From Bacillus sp. BP-3 (lineage in GTDB: Bacteria; Bacillota; Bacilli; Bacillales; Bacillaceae_G), in the NCBI RefSeq assembly GCF_028401955.1, contig NZ_JAQOTJ010000004.1:248001-312000 (forward strand): DNA of 64,000 nt, read 5' to 3'. The notes under the pieces were generated by a model. That model worked only from the letters and a program-made list of their open reading frames with translations. It had not been told where the DNA came from and ran no database searches. The first letter of the stretch is position 1; each line of letters starts with the position of its first letter. Positions 49,033 through 63,740 of this stretch are shown here, piece after piece. The position numbers were made by a program, and so were the translations under genes.

Positions 49033-49929
49033 TTACTCAGGCATTATGCTGTTTCCCTTCCTTCCCCATAGTTGTCTCCATAGTCCTACCGAAACAACTG
49101 CAAGCATAATTGTCGTAATCACACTTCCTTCGATTCCGAATGCTCCCCCATGTAATAGGTCGGGACCACTCGTAACTGATTTAAATAAAGGTGTAGAATA
49201 TGCAGTTGTTCCACTCACTGCAAAACCATATACATTAAATTGAGCCCAATTCCATATAGAATGCCAAGCACATATCCCCCAAAGACCGCCCTCTTTTAGT
49301 ACATAAAATGCCGCAAATACACCAACTAATATGATATTTAATATTGAGAGAATTGTAATATCAGGGTTAAATAAATGAAGAAAACCAAATAGAACTGAAG
49401 TTACAACCACCCCAATCCATGTGCGACTTCTTACAGATATAACAGGAAACAACCACCCTCGTACTACAACCTCTTCTGCGGCTCCTTGTATTAAAAATGC
49501 AACTAAAGATCCGAATATACTAAAGATACCTGTCGTTGTAATATGTTGTATTTGCAATTGTACAGCTCCTGTTATAATAAGAACTACTACTGGTATTGAT
49601 ATGAAAATAAATCCTAGCAAAGCTCCGCGCAAATACTTTTTTATCCATTGTCCTTTCCAAAGTCCAATGGATGAAAATGATCTTTTCTCTACAAATCGAA
49701 CCCATAAAAATACAATAAAAATTGTTCCTCCAAATGTTAATATCATTTGTAAATCAAGATATATTCCCTCCATAAAGGTCGTTTTTGCCTTTGGTAAAAA
49801 CAACATAAAGAGCATAAACACTTCACCTAACACTAAAAATAAAATTGTTAATATTACCGCTAAAATAGGATGTACTTTCTTTCTCCCTTCTCGTGCTGCT
49901 TCTATTGTTTTAAATTGATCATTATTCAT
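49033..49929 (-). CDS. CPBP family intramembrane metalloprotease
   Basis: A 298-residue protein with about eight membrane helices. The conserved motifs of the CAAX protease/bacteriocin-processing (Abi) family are present: EEVVVRGWLFP (EExxxR), FGFLHLFNP, and WHSIWNWAQFN. These Glu and His residues would form the metal site. Roles in Firmicutes include bacteriocin immunity and anti-sigma processing; no bacteriocin gene is visible nearby. Start follows TTGGGAGGAAAAG. Confidence 0.85.
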   Translation of the reverse strand: MNNDQFKTIEAAREGRKKVHPILAVILTILFLVLGEVFMLFMLFLPKAKTTFMEGIYLDLQMILTFGGTIFIVFLWVRFVEKRSFSSIGLWKGQWIKKYLRGALLGFIFISIPVVVLIITGAVQLQIQHITTTGIFSIFGSLVAFLIQGAAEEVVVRGWLFPVISVRSRTWIGVVVTSVLFGFLHLFNPDITILSILNIILVGVFAAFYVLKEGGLWGICAWHSIWNWAQFNVYGFAVSGTTAYSTPLFKSVTSGPDLLHGGAFGIEGSVITTIMLAVVSVGLWRQLWGRKGNSIMPE

Positions 49930-50360
49930 CTTTTCCTCCCAAGTCCTTCGTTATTTTTGTTACAATCTACTTACAATTCTCCTAACTCTTACACCTAGTT
50001 AAAAATGTAATAATAAAAACTAATAAGGGCGGTTCATTTTATTATCTTTTCGATACGACATCCTTCATCGTACTTATTTTCGACACATAGCACATTTTTC
50101 CTTTTTCTTGTAATATGTAAATTTATGAACATGAGAAAGATGACTCCGCCAATACCGAAGTCATCTTTTACATCCTTATATTCTTTAAAGTCTTTCTTAT
50201 TACACTTTCCATCAGATACTATTCATATTTCAAATTATCTTTATTTTTACATCGCATGCGGCAGAAAAAGGCCCTGACCGCTTCTACACATGACCAGACG
50301 CTCTTGCCCACCTAAAAAAGAAAAAGTTTTTCAGGCTCGGTTTTTAATTTGTATTTATAT
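49930..50360. other. Gap upstream of CPBP and downstream of pyrE
   Basis: About 430 bp with no supported gene. It holds a 13-bp hairpin AAAGATGACT.CG / CGGAGTCATCTTT at 50136-50168 without a T-run, and repeat family 1 copy 4 at 50253-50355. The CPBP promoter should be here, but I cannot name its hexamers with confidence. Confidence 0.5.
50253..50355 (+). repeat. Dispersed repeat family 1, copy 4
   Basis: CGCATGCGGCAGAAAAAGGCCCTGACCGCTTCTACACATGACCAGACGCTCTTGCCCACCTAAAAAAG, then TTTTTCAGGCTCGGTTTTTAATTTGTATTTATATA. It is the best preserved copy and sits directly beside the pyr operon terminator. Confidence 0.75.
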
Positions 50361-50402
50361 AAAAAACACGACCGCGTTTCCCCCACACGGTCGTGTTTTT
50401 CT
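50361..50402 (-). terminator. Terminator of the pyr operon
   Basis: Minus-strand AAAAACACGACCG-N11-CGGTCGTGTTTTTT, a strong stem with a T-run, 6 nt after the pyrE stop. Confidence 0.9.
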
Positions 50403-50408
50403 TTATGA

Positions 50409-51041
50409 TTACGCTGTAACCCAAGCCTCGTCAGCTGGATTTTTGCGCCATTCTTGTAGTTTCTTCATTTCTGCTTCGCCAATCATACCTTTTTCTGCTG
50501 CTACTTCTGTAAGTGCACTGTAGTCGCTTAAAGAGTATGATGCAACGTTTGCTGCTGCTAATTTTTCTTTGCCTGCTTCAAGTTCGTATGTGAAGATTGA
50601 TACGATTCCTAATACTTCACAACCAGCTTCGCGAAGTGCCTCTACACAAGTGATTGCACTGCCGCCAGTTGAGATTAAATCCTCTACAACAACAACTTTT
50701 TGGCCTTTTTCTGCTTTACCTTCGATTTGATTTCCTTTACCGTGACCTTTTGCCTTGCTGCGTACATAGCACATTGGTAAGTTCATACGATCGCTTACCC
50801 AAGCAGCGTGAGCAATACCTGCTGTTGCTGTACCTGCAATAACTTCAACATCTCCGAAGTGAGTTTGAATTAATTCTTCTAATCCTGCTGCAATCGCTTG
50901 GCGTACTTCTGGGTATGATAACGTTAAACGGTTATCACAATAAATTGGTGATTTCATGCCAGAAGACCATGTAAATGGATCATTTGGTTGTAAAAATACT
51001 GCTCCGATATCTAATAAATGAGATGCAATTTGTTTTTTCAT
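50409..51041 (-). CDS. pyrE: Orotate phosphoribosyltransferase
   Basis: A 210-residue enzyme that joins orotate and PRPP to give OMP. The PRPP-binding motif [13 protein letters not shown] is visible, preceded by the flexible loop [12 protein letters not shown]. The ATG at 51041 overlaps the pyrF stop (ATGA) and has GGGAGGGTGTAACAGT in front; the longer frame is rejected. Last gene of the operon. Confidence 0.97.
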   Translation of the reverse strand: MKKQIASHLLDIGAVFLQPNDPFTWSSGMKSPIYCDNRLTLSYPEVRQAIAAGLEELIQTHFGDVEVIAGTATAGIAHAAWVSDRMNLPMCYVRSKAKGHGKGNQIEGKAEKGQKVVVVEDLISTGGSAITCVEALREAGCEVLGIVSIFTYELEAGKEKLAAANVASYSLSDYSALTEVAAEKGMIGEAEMKKLQEWRKNPADEAWVTA

Positions 51042-51754
51042 ACTGTTACACCCTCCCACTGTTCTTTTACAATTTGATACGCCTCGCGTGGGTTTTCCGC
51101 TTTTGTAATACTACGTCCTACTACGATATAACTAGAGCCTAGTTCACGCGCACGTTTTGGCGTTGCCACACGTACTTGGTCATTTACATCGTCGCTTGCA
51201 AGACGAATCCCCGGTGTTACTGTTACGAAAGCGTCTCCGCATACTTCGCGTAACTTTGGTACTTCAAGCGTTGAACAAACAACGCCGTCCAAACCGCTTT
51301 CTTTTGTTAATTTCGCATAGTGAGCAACCGCTTCTTCTAACGTTTTCTCAATGCCGATCTCTTTTTTCATTACTTCTTCCGATGTGCTTGTTAGTTGTGT
51401 AACTGCAATACAAATCGGTCTCTCTTTTCCTTCTTTCTTACCTTCCTCTAATCCCTCAAGCGCATATTTCATCATACTGCTTCCCCCAGCAGCATGAACG
51501 TTTACCATATCAACTTCTAAACTAGCTATATTGCGCATTGCACTTTTTACTGTATTCGGAATATCATGAAGTTTCAAATCTAGAAAAATTTGATGTCCTT
51601 TTTCTTTTAAATACGTGATAATGGCAGGTCCCTCTTTATAAAACAGTTCCATACCAACTTTGACAAATAATTGTTCTCCTTCAAAGTAACTTAAAAACTG
51701 TTCTACCTCTTCCTTACCTGGAAAATCTAGTGCAACTATTAAAGATTGTGACAT
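51038..51754 (-). CDS. pyrF: Orotidine 5'-phosphate decarboxylase
   Basis: A 238-residue TIM-barrel enzyme that makes UMP from OMP. The catalytic Lys-Asp array lies in [13 protein letters not shown], and the phosphate site in VTPGIR and VGRSI. The start is set at ATG 51754 ([11 protein letters not shown]), 2 nt after the pyrD stop, with ribosome binding bases inside pyrD. Confidence 0.97.
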   Translation of the reverse strand: MSQSLIVALDFPGKEEVEQFLSYFEGEQLFVKVGMELFYKEGPAIITYLKEKGHQIFLDLKLHDIPNTVKSAMRNIASLEVDMVNVHAAGGSSMMKYALEGLEEGKKEGKERPICIAVTQLTSTSEEVMKKEIGIEKTLEEAVAHYAKLTKESGLDGVVCSTLEVPKLREVCGDAFVTVTPGIRLASDDVNDQVRVATPKRARELGSSYIVVGRSITKAENPREAYQIVKEQWEGVTV

Positions 51755-51756
51755 GT

Positions 51757-53440
<1,684 letters not shown>

Positions 53441-53444
<4 letters not shown>

Positions 53445-56400
53445 GCATGTACCACCTCGTGACGCTCAGCCCCCGCAAATTCTTTCATTGCGTGAGCTGA
53501 AAATGTCATAGACTCTAGTACTCGTAAAATCGCTCTTGTTGTATCAAGTGATGTTAAACATGCTACACCATTTTCTACAGACTCACGACGAATACGGAAG
53601 CCATCACGTGCTGGTTGTTTTCCTTTTGTTAATGTGTTAATAACAAATTGCGCTTTTCCTTGGCGAATAATATCAAGCAAATTGTAGTCTTCAGAATCAA
53701 TTTTGTTTACAACTTGAACTGGAACGCCTTGGTCTGTTAATGATTTCGCAGTTCCTGCTGTCGCTAATAAATTATAGCCAATTTCATGGAATCGCTTTGC
53801 AATTTCCATTGCTTCTTCTTTATCTTTATCTGCTACTGTGATGATTACAGATCCGTGCGTTGGAATATTGATTCCGGCAGCAACAAGTCCTTTATATAAT
53901 GCTTTTTCAAGCGTTAAATCTTTACCCATTACTTCCCCTGTTGATTTCATTTCAGGTCCTAATGTTGTATCAACAGAACGTAGTTTTGCAAAAGAGAATA
54001 CCGGAGCTTTTACATACACTTCTTTCTCTTCTGGACGATATCCAGTTTCATATCCTTGTTCTACAAGATTTTGACCTAAAATAACTTTTGTTGCGATATT
54101 CGCCATCGGTACGCCTGTAATTTTACTTAAGAATGGTACTGTACGGCTCGCACGTGGGTTTACTTCAATTACATACACTTCGTCTTTGAATACTACAAAC
54201 TGGATATTCAGTAATCCAACAATGTTTAATCCTCTTCCAAGTGCGATTGTATTTTCGATAATTTGTTCTTTCAGTTTTGCAGATAAGCTTTGCGGTGGAT
54301 ATACTCCAATTGAGTCACCAGAGTGAACTCCAGCGCGTTCAATATGTTCCATAATACCTGGAATGAATACATTTTCACCGTCTGAAATTGCATCTACTTC
54401 AATTTCTTTACCAACCATGTAACGGTCAATTAATACTGGATGATCCGCATGAACTTTAACCGCATTTTTCATGTAGTGTAGTAGTTCTTCTTGACGATAT
54501 ACGATTTCCATCGCACGTCCACCTAGTACATAAGATGGTCTTACTAATACTGGGTAACCAATTTCTTCAGCGATTTCTACCGCTTGTTCTACAGTCGTTG
54601 CTGTTTTTCCAACTGGCTGTGGAATGCCTAACTCTGTTAAAGCTGCTTCAAACTTATCACGATCTTCTGCACGGTCTAAATCTTCTAGCGATGTACCTAA
54701 AATTTTCACGCCGCGCTCTTGTAATTTTGCCGCTAAGTTAATTGCTGTTTGCCCACCAAATTGAACGATTACGCCTTCTGGTTGTTCTAAATCGATGATG
54801 TGCATTACATCTTCAATTGTAAGTGGTTCAAAATATAATTTATCTGAAATACTAAAGTCTGTTGAAACTGTTTCTGGGTTATTATTTATAATAATTGCTT
54901 CGTAACCAGCTTCTTTAATTGCCCATACAGAATGAACTGTTGCATAGTCAAACTCGACACCTTGACCGATGCGAATTGGACCAGAACCAAGAACGACTAC
55001 ACTTTTACGCTCTGTCACGATTGATTCGTTTTCATCACCATATGTGCTGTAGTAGTAAGGTGTTGCGGATTCAAATTCTGCTGCACATGTATCTACCATT
55101 TTGAATACTGGTGTCATACTGTTTTCTTTACGCATATCATAAATTTCACGCTCTGTTTTACCCCAAGCAGCTGCGATGTAATGATCGCTGAATCCCATTG
55201 CTTTTGCTTCTTGTAATACTTCCATATCACCTACATGATTTTTAATGTTACGCTCCATGTTTACGATGTTTTCAACTTTTTGTAAGAAGAAGAAGTCCAT
55301 TTCACACCATGCATTAATTTCTTCTTGCGTTACACCTTGACGAATCGCTTCTGCTACAACGAACAGACGCTCATCATCTGCTTTTATAATACGTTTTTTC
55401 ATTGTTTCTTTATCCAGCTCTTTTAAGTGATCAAGCTCTAAATGATAAACACCAAGCTCTAAAGAACGAACTGCTTTTAATAATGATTCTTCTAAATTAC
55501 GACCGATTGACATGACTTCCCCAGTCGCTTTCATTTGTGTGCCAAGCGTTCTGTTTGCCGATTCAAATTTATCAAATGGCCAGCGTGGAATTTTAGAAAC
55601 AACATAGTCTAATGCTGGTTCAAAGCATGCATATGTTTTTTGTGTAACCGGGTTTACAATCTCATCAAGTGTTAAGCCGACTGCAATTTTCGCTGCCAAT
55701 TTTGCAATTGGATATCCTGTTGCTTTTGATGCTAATGCAGATGAACGACTTACACGTGGATTTACTTCGATTACATAGTATTGGAAACTATGTGGGTCTA
55801 ATGCAAGCTGAACGTTACATCCACCTTCAATTCCTAATGCACGAATAATTCTTAATGAAGTATTACGTAACATTTGATATTCACGGTCACTTAATGTTTG
55901 GCTTGGTGCAATAACGATGGAATCTCCTGTATGCACACCAACTGGATCGATATTTTCCATGTTACATACTACAATCGCATTATCGTTTGCATCACGCATT
56001 ACTTCATATTCAATCTCTTTAAAACCAGCGATACTTTTTTCTAATAAACATTGTGTTACTGGACTATGTTTTAGACCACTTGTTACAATTTCAATTAACT
56101 CTTCTTCATTATGGCAAATACCACCGCCAGTTCCGCCTAGCGTAAATGCAGGGCGAACAATGACTGGATAATCAATTACTTTTACAAATTCATATGCTTC
56201 ATCAAGCGTATGAATAATTTCACTTGGTGGTACTGGTTCGTTTAAATCTTGCATTAATGTACGGAATAAATCACGATCTTCCGCTTGCTCAATTGCTGAT
56301 AATTTTGTTCCTAAAATTTCAACTCCGCACTCTTCTAGTACACCTGATTTCGCAAGTTCAACAGCCATGTTTAGTCCCGTTTGTCCGCCAAGTGTTGGCA

Positions 56401-56659
56401 AGATTGCATCTGGACGCTCTTTACGAATAATACGGCTTACAAATTCTAATGTTAAAGGCTCAATGTATACTTTATCTGCTGTTGCAGTATCAGTCATAAT
56501 TGTTGCTGGGTTAGAGTTTACAAGGATTACTTTGTAACCTTCTTCTTTAAGAGATTGACAAGCTTGCGTTCCAGAGTAGTCAAACTCAGCTGCTTGCCCG
56601 ATTACAATAGGTCCTGATCCGATTACTAAAATTGTGTTAATGTCTAGGCGTTTTGGCAT
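53441..56659 (-). CDS. pyrAB: Carbamoyl-phosphate synthase large subunit, pyrimidine-specific
   Basis: A 1072-residue duplicated ATP-grasp enzyme that makes carbamoyl phosphate from bicarbonate, ammonia and two ATP. The two halves each start with a GSGPI-IGQ motif (near residues 14 and 560) and contain the [18 protein letters not shown] and [16 protein letters not shown] segments. The C-terminal MGS-like domain (about 935-1072) is the allosteric site. It overlaps pyrAA by 16 nt. Confidence 0.98.
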
Positions 56660-57737
56660 AACTCTTCCCCTTCTTTCTTAAAGTTTTCGATCATTGTTAA
56701 GAAGTCTTCAAATAAATTGTTTGCATCTTCTGGTCCTGCTGATGCTTCTGGATGATATTGCACTGTAAATGCTGGGAACTTCGTATGACGAAGACCTTCT
56801 ACTGTTCCATCATTTAAAGCTACATGTGTAATTTCAAGATCTGTACTTTTAACTGATTCTTCTTCTACTGCGTAACCATGGTTTTGAGAAGTAATGGCTA
56901 CTTTTCCAGTTGCAAGATGCTTTACTGGATGATTTAAACCACGGTGACCGAATTTTAACTTGCTTGTATTTGCACCAGATGCTAGAGCGAACAATTGATG
57001 GCCAAGGCAAATCCCGAATAATGGTACTTTTCCGATAATGTCTTTTAGCATTTCAATTGCTTCTGGTACATCTTTTGGATCCCCAGGTCCATTACTTAAC
57101 ATAATTCCATCTGGGCTAAGACGTAAAATCTCTTCAGCCGTTGTATTGTATGGTACAACAATTACATCACAGTCACGTTTATTTAGTTCTCGTAAAATAC
57201 CATGCTTCATACCGAAGTCTACAAGTACAACGCGATGACCACGGCCTGGACTTGGATATGGATCTTTTGTTGATACGCTTTTCACATGATCTGTAAAGAC
57301 TGTCTCTTTTAATTGGCTAACGATGTACTCTACATCCACATCCATGTTGCAAAGACGTCCGCGTAATGTTCCATATTGACGAATTTTTCGTGTTAATTTT
57401 CTTGTATCAATTCCTGCTAATCCTGGAATGTTTCTTTCTTTTAAATAATCATCTAACGAAATTTCATTACGGAAGTTAGATGGGTGATCACAAATTTCGT
57501 TTACTATTAAACCATTTACAGATGGATGAATTGATTCGAAATCATCACGGTTAATGCCGTAGTTTCCGATTAATGGGTACGTAAATGTTACAATTTGACC
57601 GCAGTATGATGGATCAGATAGTGTTTCTTGATATCCAGTCATTCCAGTTGTAAATACAACTTCACCTGACTTTTCGATTTCTCCTCCGAAACCTTTTCCA
57701 ATTAATACTGTTCCATCTTCTAAGATAAGCTGTCTTT

Positions 57738-57741
<4 letters not shown>
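56644..57741 (-). CDS. pyrAA: Carbamoyl-phosphate synthase small subunit, pyrimidine-specific
   Basis: A 365-residue glutamine amidotransferase that feeds ammonia to PyrAB. The class I triad is visible: Cys in FGICLGHQL, and His and Glu in VQYHPEAS. The start is the ATG at 57741 ([10 protein letters not shown]), which overlaps the pyrC stop (ATGA); an upstream frame extension is rejected. Confidence 0.97.
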
Positions 57742-59931
<2,190 letters not shown>

Positions 59932-59986
59932 TCATCTTTCTGATTTTTATCATAGCACTTGTGAATTTATATAATATTAACTGCAT

Positions 59987-60053
59987 AAAAACACCCTAAT
60001 CTTGTGAGACTAGGGTGTAACAAACTACACACCCTTTTCCGTCTCACAGGACT
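59987..60053 (-). promoter_or_regulatory. PyrR-dependent attenuator between pyrP and pyrB
   Basis: The PyrR-binding loop AGTCCTGTGAGAC (60040-60053) lies inside the last codons of pyrP. The terminator ACACCCTA / TAGGGTGT followed by TTTTT is at 59987-60018, just after the pyrP stop. Uridine nucleotide-bound PyrR would favour termination. One base departs from the usual GAGG (GAGA here). Confidence 0.88.
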
Positions 60054-61353
60054 GAATTAAAAGGCTGTCTTTATGAAGCAATCTGCTTTGATTTTTTTTC
60101 TCTTTCATTTCAGGTAAAACGAGATTTAACAGTACTCCCACGATTGCCGCAAGAGCCATCCCCTCCACTTGGAAAGATTGACCAATATGAAGTACTGCAC
60201 CGCCAATGCCAATTACTAATATGACAGACGCAATCATTAGATTACGTTTATCTCCGAAATCTGTTTTCTCATCTACTAACATACGTAAACCGCTTGATGC
60301 AATCACACCGAAGAGTAAGATTGATACACCGCCCATTACCGGTGTTGGAATCGAATGGATAAGCGCTGAGATTTTCCCAATAAATCCGAAGATAATTGCA
60401 CATATTGCTGATCCGACGAATAGGTACACACTGTATGCTCTTGTGATCGCAAGTACCCCAATGTTTTCACCGTATGTTGTATTTGGTGGTCCTCCAATTG
60501 TTGATGCGATAAATGTTGCAATGCCATCACCCATAATAGAGCGGTGTAAACCTGGTTTTTGAATCAAATCTCTATTTATAACATTTCCAAGTACAATTTG
60601 ATGCCCAATATGTTCTGAAATTGTTACGACCGCAACTGGTACCATTACTAGTACTAATTTCCACGAAAACTCCGGTGTATATGTGACAAATGGTACTATG
60701 AAGTCTGGTACATCGAACCATTTTGCTTCTACCACTGGTTTCAAATCAACTAAGCCTTGGAAGTAGGCAAAGATATAACCACCTATGATTCCAATTAAAA
60801 CTGGTATGATGCTAAGGAAGCCTCTTCCAAAAATTGAGCAGATGATTGTAATTGCTAATGTTACGAGTGCAACTGAAAAGTGTGTAAAGCTATATTTTCC
60901 ATCTGCATTATTCATTGCCATATTTACCGCGGTATGTGCAAGCCCCAGTCCAATTACCATAACAACTGGACCAACTACAATTGGTGGTAAGAGATTCATA
61001 ATCCAGTTTGATCCAGACTTTTTAATTCCAAGTGCAATCAACATGTAGACAAGCCCTGCCATCATTCCGCCAAGCATAGCTGCTCCTGGGCCACCTGCTG
61101 CTTTTGCTGTAATAATCGGTGCAATGAATGCAAACGATGATCCAAGGTAAGCTGGTACTTGCCCTTTCGTCACAAGTAAGAATGCTAGTGTTCCTACTCC
61201 ACTCGATATTAAAGCAACTGCTGGGCTTAACCCTGTTAAAAATGGCACAAGCACCGTTGCCCCGAACATGGCGAATAAATGTTGTATACTTAACAATAAC
61301 CATTTTCCTGGTTTCGGTATTTCATGAATATCTAACACTGGCTTTTGTTCCAT
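60025..61353 (-). CDS. pyrP: Uracil permease
   Basis: A 442-residue nucleobase:cation symporter of the uracil/xanthine family with about 12-14 membrane helices. The GGPPNTTYGENIG signature is present. The start is the ATG at 61353 (MEQKPVLDIHE) after TTGGAGGAGG. The final codons QSCETEKGV double as the PyrR-binding loop of the next attenuator. Confidence 0.97.
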   Translation of the reverse strand: MEQKPVLDIHEIPKPGKWLLLSIQHLFAMFGATVLVPFLTGLSPAVALISSGVGTLAFLLVTKGQVPAYLGSSFAFIAPIITAKAAGGPGAAMLGGMMAGLVYMLIALGIKKSGSNWIMNLLPPIVVGPVVMVIGLGLAHTAVNMAMNNADGKYSFTHFSVALVTLAITIICSIFGRGFLSIIPVLIGIIGGYIFAYFQGLVDLKPVVEAKWFDVPDFIVPFVTYTPEFSWKLVLVMVPVAVVTISEHIGHQIVLGNVINRDLIQKPGLHRSIMGDGIATFIASTIGGPPNTTYGENIGVLAITRAYSVYLFVGSAICAIIFGFIGKISALIHSIPTPVMGGVSILLFGVIASSGLRMLVDEKTDFGDKRNLMIASVILVIGIGGAVLHIGQSFQVEGMALAAIVGVLLNLVLPEMKEKKNQSRLLHKDSLLIQSCETEKGV

Positions 61354-61389
61354 TGATATCTCCTCCTCCAATACCTGAAAACTTACAAT

Positions 61390-61486
61390 AAAAAAACTCT
61401 TTGTGACTATGCACAAAGAGTCCTATACTTACGTATGTCAAATTAGACATATGAAAGTCAAGACCCTTTGGCAGCCTCACGGGACT
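61390..61486 (-). promoter_or_regulatory. PyrR-dependent attenuator between pyrR and pyrP
   Basis: The binding loop AGTCCCGTGAGGCT (61473-61486) matches the PyrR consensus. The terminator ACTCTTTGTG / CACAAAGAGT with seven T residues is at 61390-61422. Confidence 0.93.
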
Positions 61487-61501
61487 ACATTTAAAAGGGC
61501 T

Positions 61502-62190
<689 letters not shown>

Positions 62191-62216
62191 GTTAAAGGAC
62201 TTATTCAACTGCTGTT

Positions 62217-62245
62217 ATTATGTCAGTTTTTATAACGATTGTCAA
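62217..62245 (-). promoter_or_regulatory. Promoter of the pyr operon
   Basis: Minus-strand TTGACA (62240-62245), an exact 17-nt spacer and CATAAT (62217-62222). The -35 begins only 4 nt after the rluD stop. Confidence 0.85.
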
Positions 62246-62248
62246 TAT

Positions 62249-63157
62249 TTATTTTCGCAAATCATTTAGAAGATCTACAAAAATTGGTGGAACTGGTGCT
62301 TCAAATTCTAAATATTCACCTGTGCGCGGGTGAATAAAGCCTAAAATACCTGCATGTAGTGCTTGACCATTTATATCAAATGTTTTCTTCGGACCATATT
62401 TCGGATCACCTGCAAGTGGATAACCAATATATTTCATATGTACACGAATTTGATGCGTACGGCCTGTTTCTAATTGACACTCCACATGAGTAAAGTTATT
62501 AAAACGTTCTAATACACGGAAATGAGTCACAGCATGTTTTCCCTTATCATCAACGGTCATACTTTGACGATCTTGTTTATCACGACCAATTGGTGCATCA
62601 ATCGTTCCTTTATCATGCGGAATAACACCATGAACAATTGCTTGATAACGTCTTGTTACTGTTTTTGCTACAAGCTGGTTAACAAGCGCTTCATGTGCCA
62701 TATCATTTTTTGCCACCATCAATAACCCAGATGTATCTTTATCAATGCGATGCACAATCCCAGGGCGCATTACACCGTTAATACCTGATAAGTCTTTACA
62801 GTGATACATTAAGCCGTTTACTAACGTGCTGCTCGTATGCCCTGGTGCAGGATGCACAACCATACCACGCGGTTTGTTTACTACAAGTACATCACTATCC
62901 TCATAATAAATCTCTAAATTCATATCTTCTGGAAGAATATCTAATGACTCTGGTTCTGGAATGGTAACTGTAATTTCATCATTTGTTTTTACTTTATAGT
63001 TCCCTTTAACATCTTTTCCATTTACCGTTACAACACCGTCTTTAATCCATTGTTGTACTTGTGAACGAGACCATTCATTATTCACTCCAGCAACAAATTT
63101 GTCAATCCGTTCACTCTTTTGCTCTTCTGAAACTGTTACTTGTACTACTTCGCTCAT
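62249..63157 (-). CDS. rluD: RluD-family 23S rRNA pseudouridine synthase (YlyB)
   Basis: A 302-residue enzyme. The N-terminal S4 RNA-binding domain (about residues 15-75) precedes the RluA-type catalytic domain with Asp in HRIDKDTSGLL. GRTHQIRVHMKYIGYPLAGDP is the second family signature. It follows lspA by 3 nt. Confidence 0.94.
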   Translation of the reverse strand: MSEVVQVTVSEEQKSERIDKFVAGVNNEWSRSQVQQWIKDGVVTVNGKDVKGNYKVKTNDEITVTIPEPESLDILPEDMNLEIYYEDSDVLVVNKPRGMVVHPAPGHTSSTLVNGLMYHCKDLSGINGVMRPGIVHRIDKDTSGLLMVAKNDMAHEALVNQLVAKTVTRRYQAIVHGVIPHDKGTIDAPIGRDKQDRQSMTVDDKGKHAVTHFRVLERFNNFTHVECQLETGRTHQIRVHMKYIGYPLAGDPKYGPKKTFDINGQALHAGILGFIHPRTGEYLEFEAPVPPIFVDLLNDLRK

Positions 63158-63160
63158 TAT

Positions 63161-63619
63161 TTACTCCTTTATTTTCTTTCCTTCTAGTAATGTTTGAATA
63201 ATAATTAACGCCACACCTACACATAATGCCGAGTCTGCAACGTTAAATACTGGGAAGTTGTACGAAAAAATATATGTATGAATAAAATCAACAACCTCTT
63301 TTCGCACGACACGATCAATAAAATTACCAATTGCTCCGCCTAGAATAAGCCCAAGCGAAATACCGAGAAGCTTGTCTGTCTTTGCGTATTTCTTCATATA
63401 AAACAGAATAAAAATAACAAAGATAACTGTAATAACATAAAAGAACCACATTTTATTCTCTAAAATGCCCCATGCAGCTCCGCGATTGCGGTGAGACGTT
63501 ATATACAGCACATTATCAATAATCGGAATGCTCTCACCTAATTCCATTTCCTTCACGATAATCCATTTTGATACTTGATCAATGGCAATCACAAATAAAG
63601 CTATTAAATAATATATCAT
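63161..63619 (-). CDS. lspA: Lipoprotein signal peptidase II
   Basis: A 152-residue membrane aspartic peptidase with four transmembrane helices that removes signal peptides from prolipoproteins. The two catalytic Asp residues are in NFIDRV and FNVADSAL. The start is the ATG at 63619 (MIYYLIALF), 7 nt after GGGGGA. Upstream codons would add a non-homologous leader. Confidence 0.96.
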   Translation of the reverse strand: MIYYLIALFVIAIDQVSKWIIVKEMELGESIPIIDNVLYITSHRNRGAAWGILENKMWFFYVITVIFVIFILFYMKKYAKTDKLLGISLGLILGGAIGNFIDRVVRKEVVDFIHTYIFSYNFPVFNVADSALCVGVALIIIQTLLEGKKIKE

Positions 63620-63740
63620 TTTCGTTTCCCCCACAATGACAGTGTACCTCAAAATTTTAGCATAGCTGCTATGTTTTCACAATGAAGCATCGCATTGGAG
63701 CATAAAATAAAATGAATTAGGTAATATAATATTGTTATCT

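Noticed and set aside
49033-49929. CPBP protease as part of a bacteriocin cluster
   Set aside because: No precursor peptide, transporter or modification enzyme is visible on either side.
50290-50523. Plus-strand ORF of 77 codons near pyrE
   Set aside because: It starts in a repeat, runs through the pyr terminator and then antisense to pyrE; no ribosome binding site.
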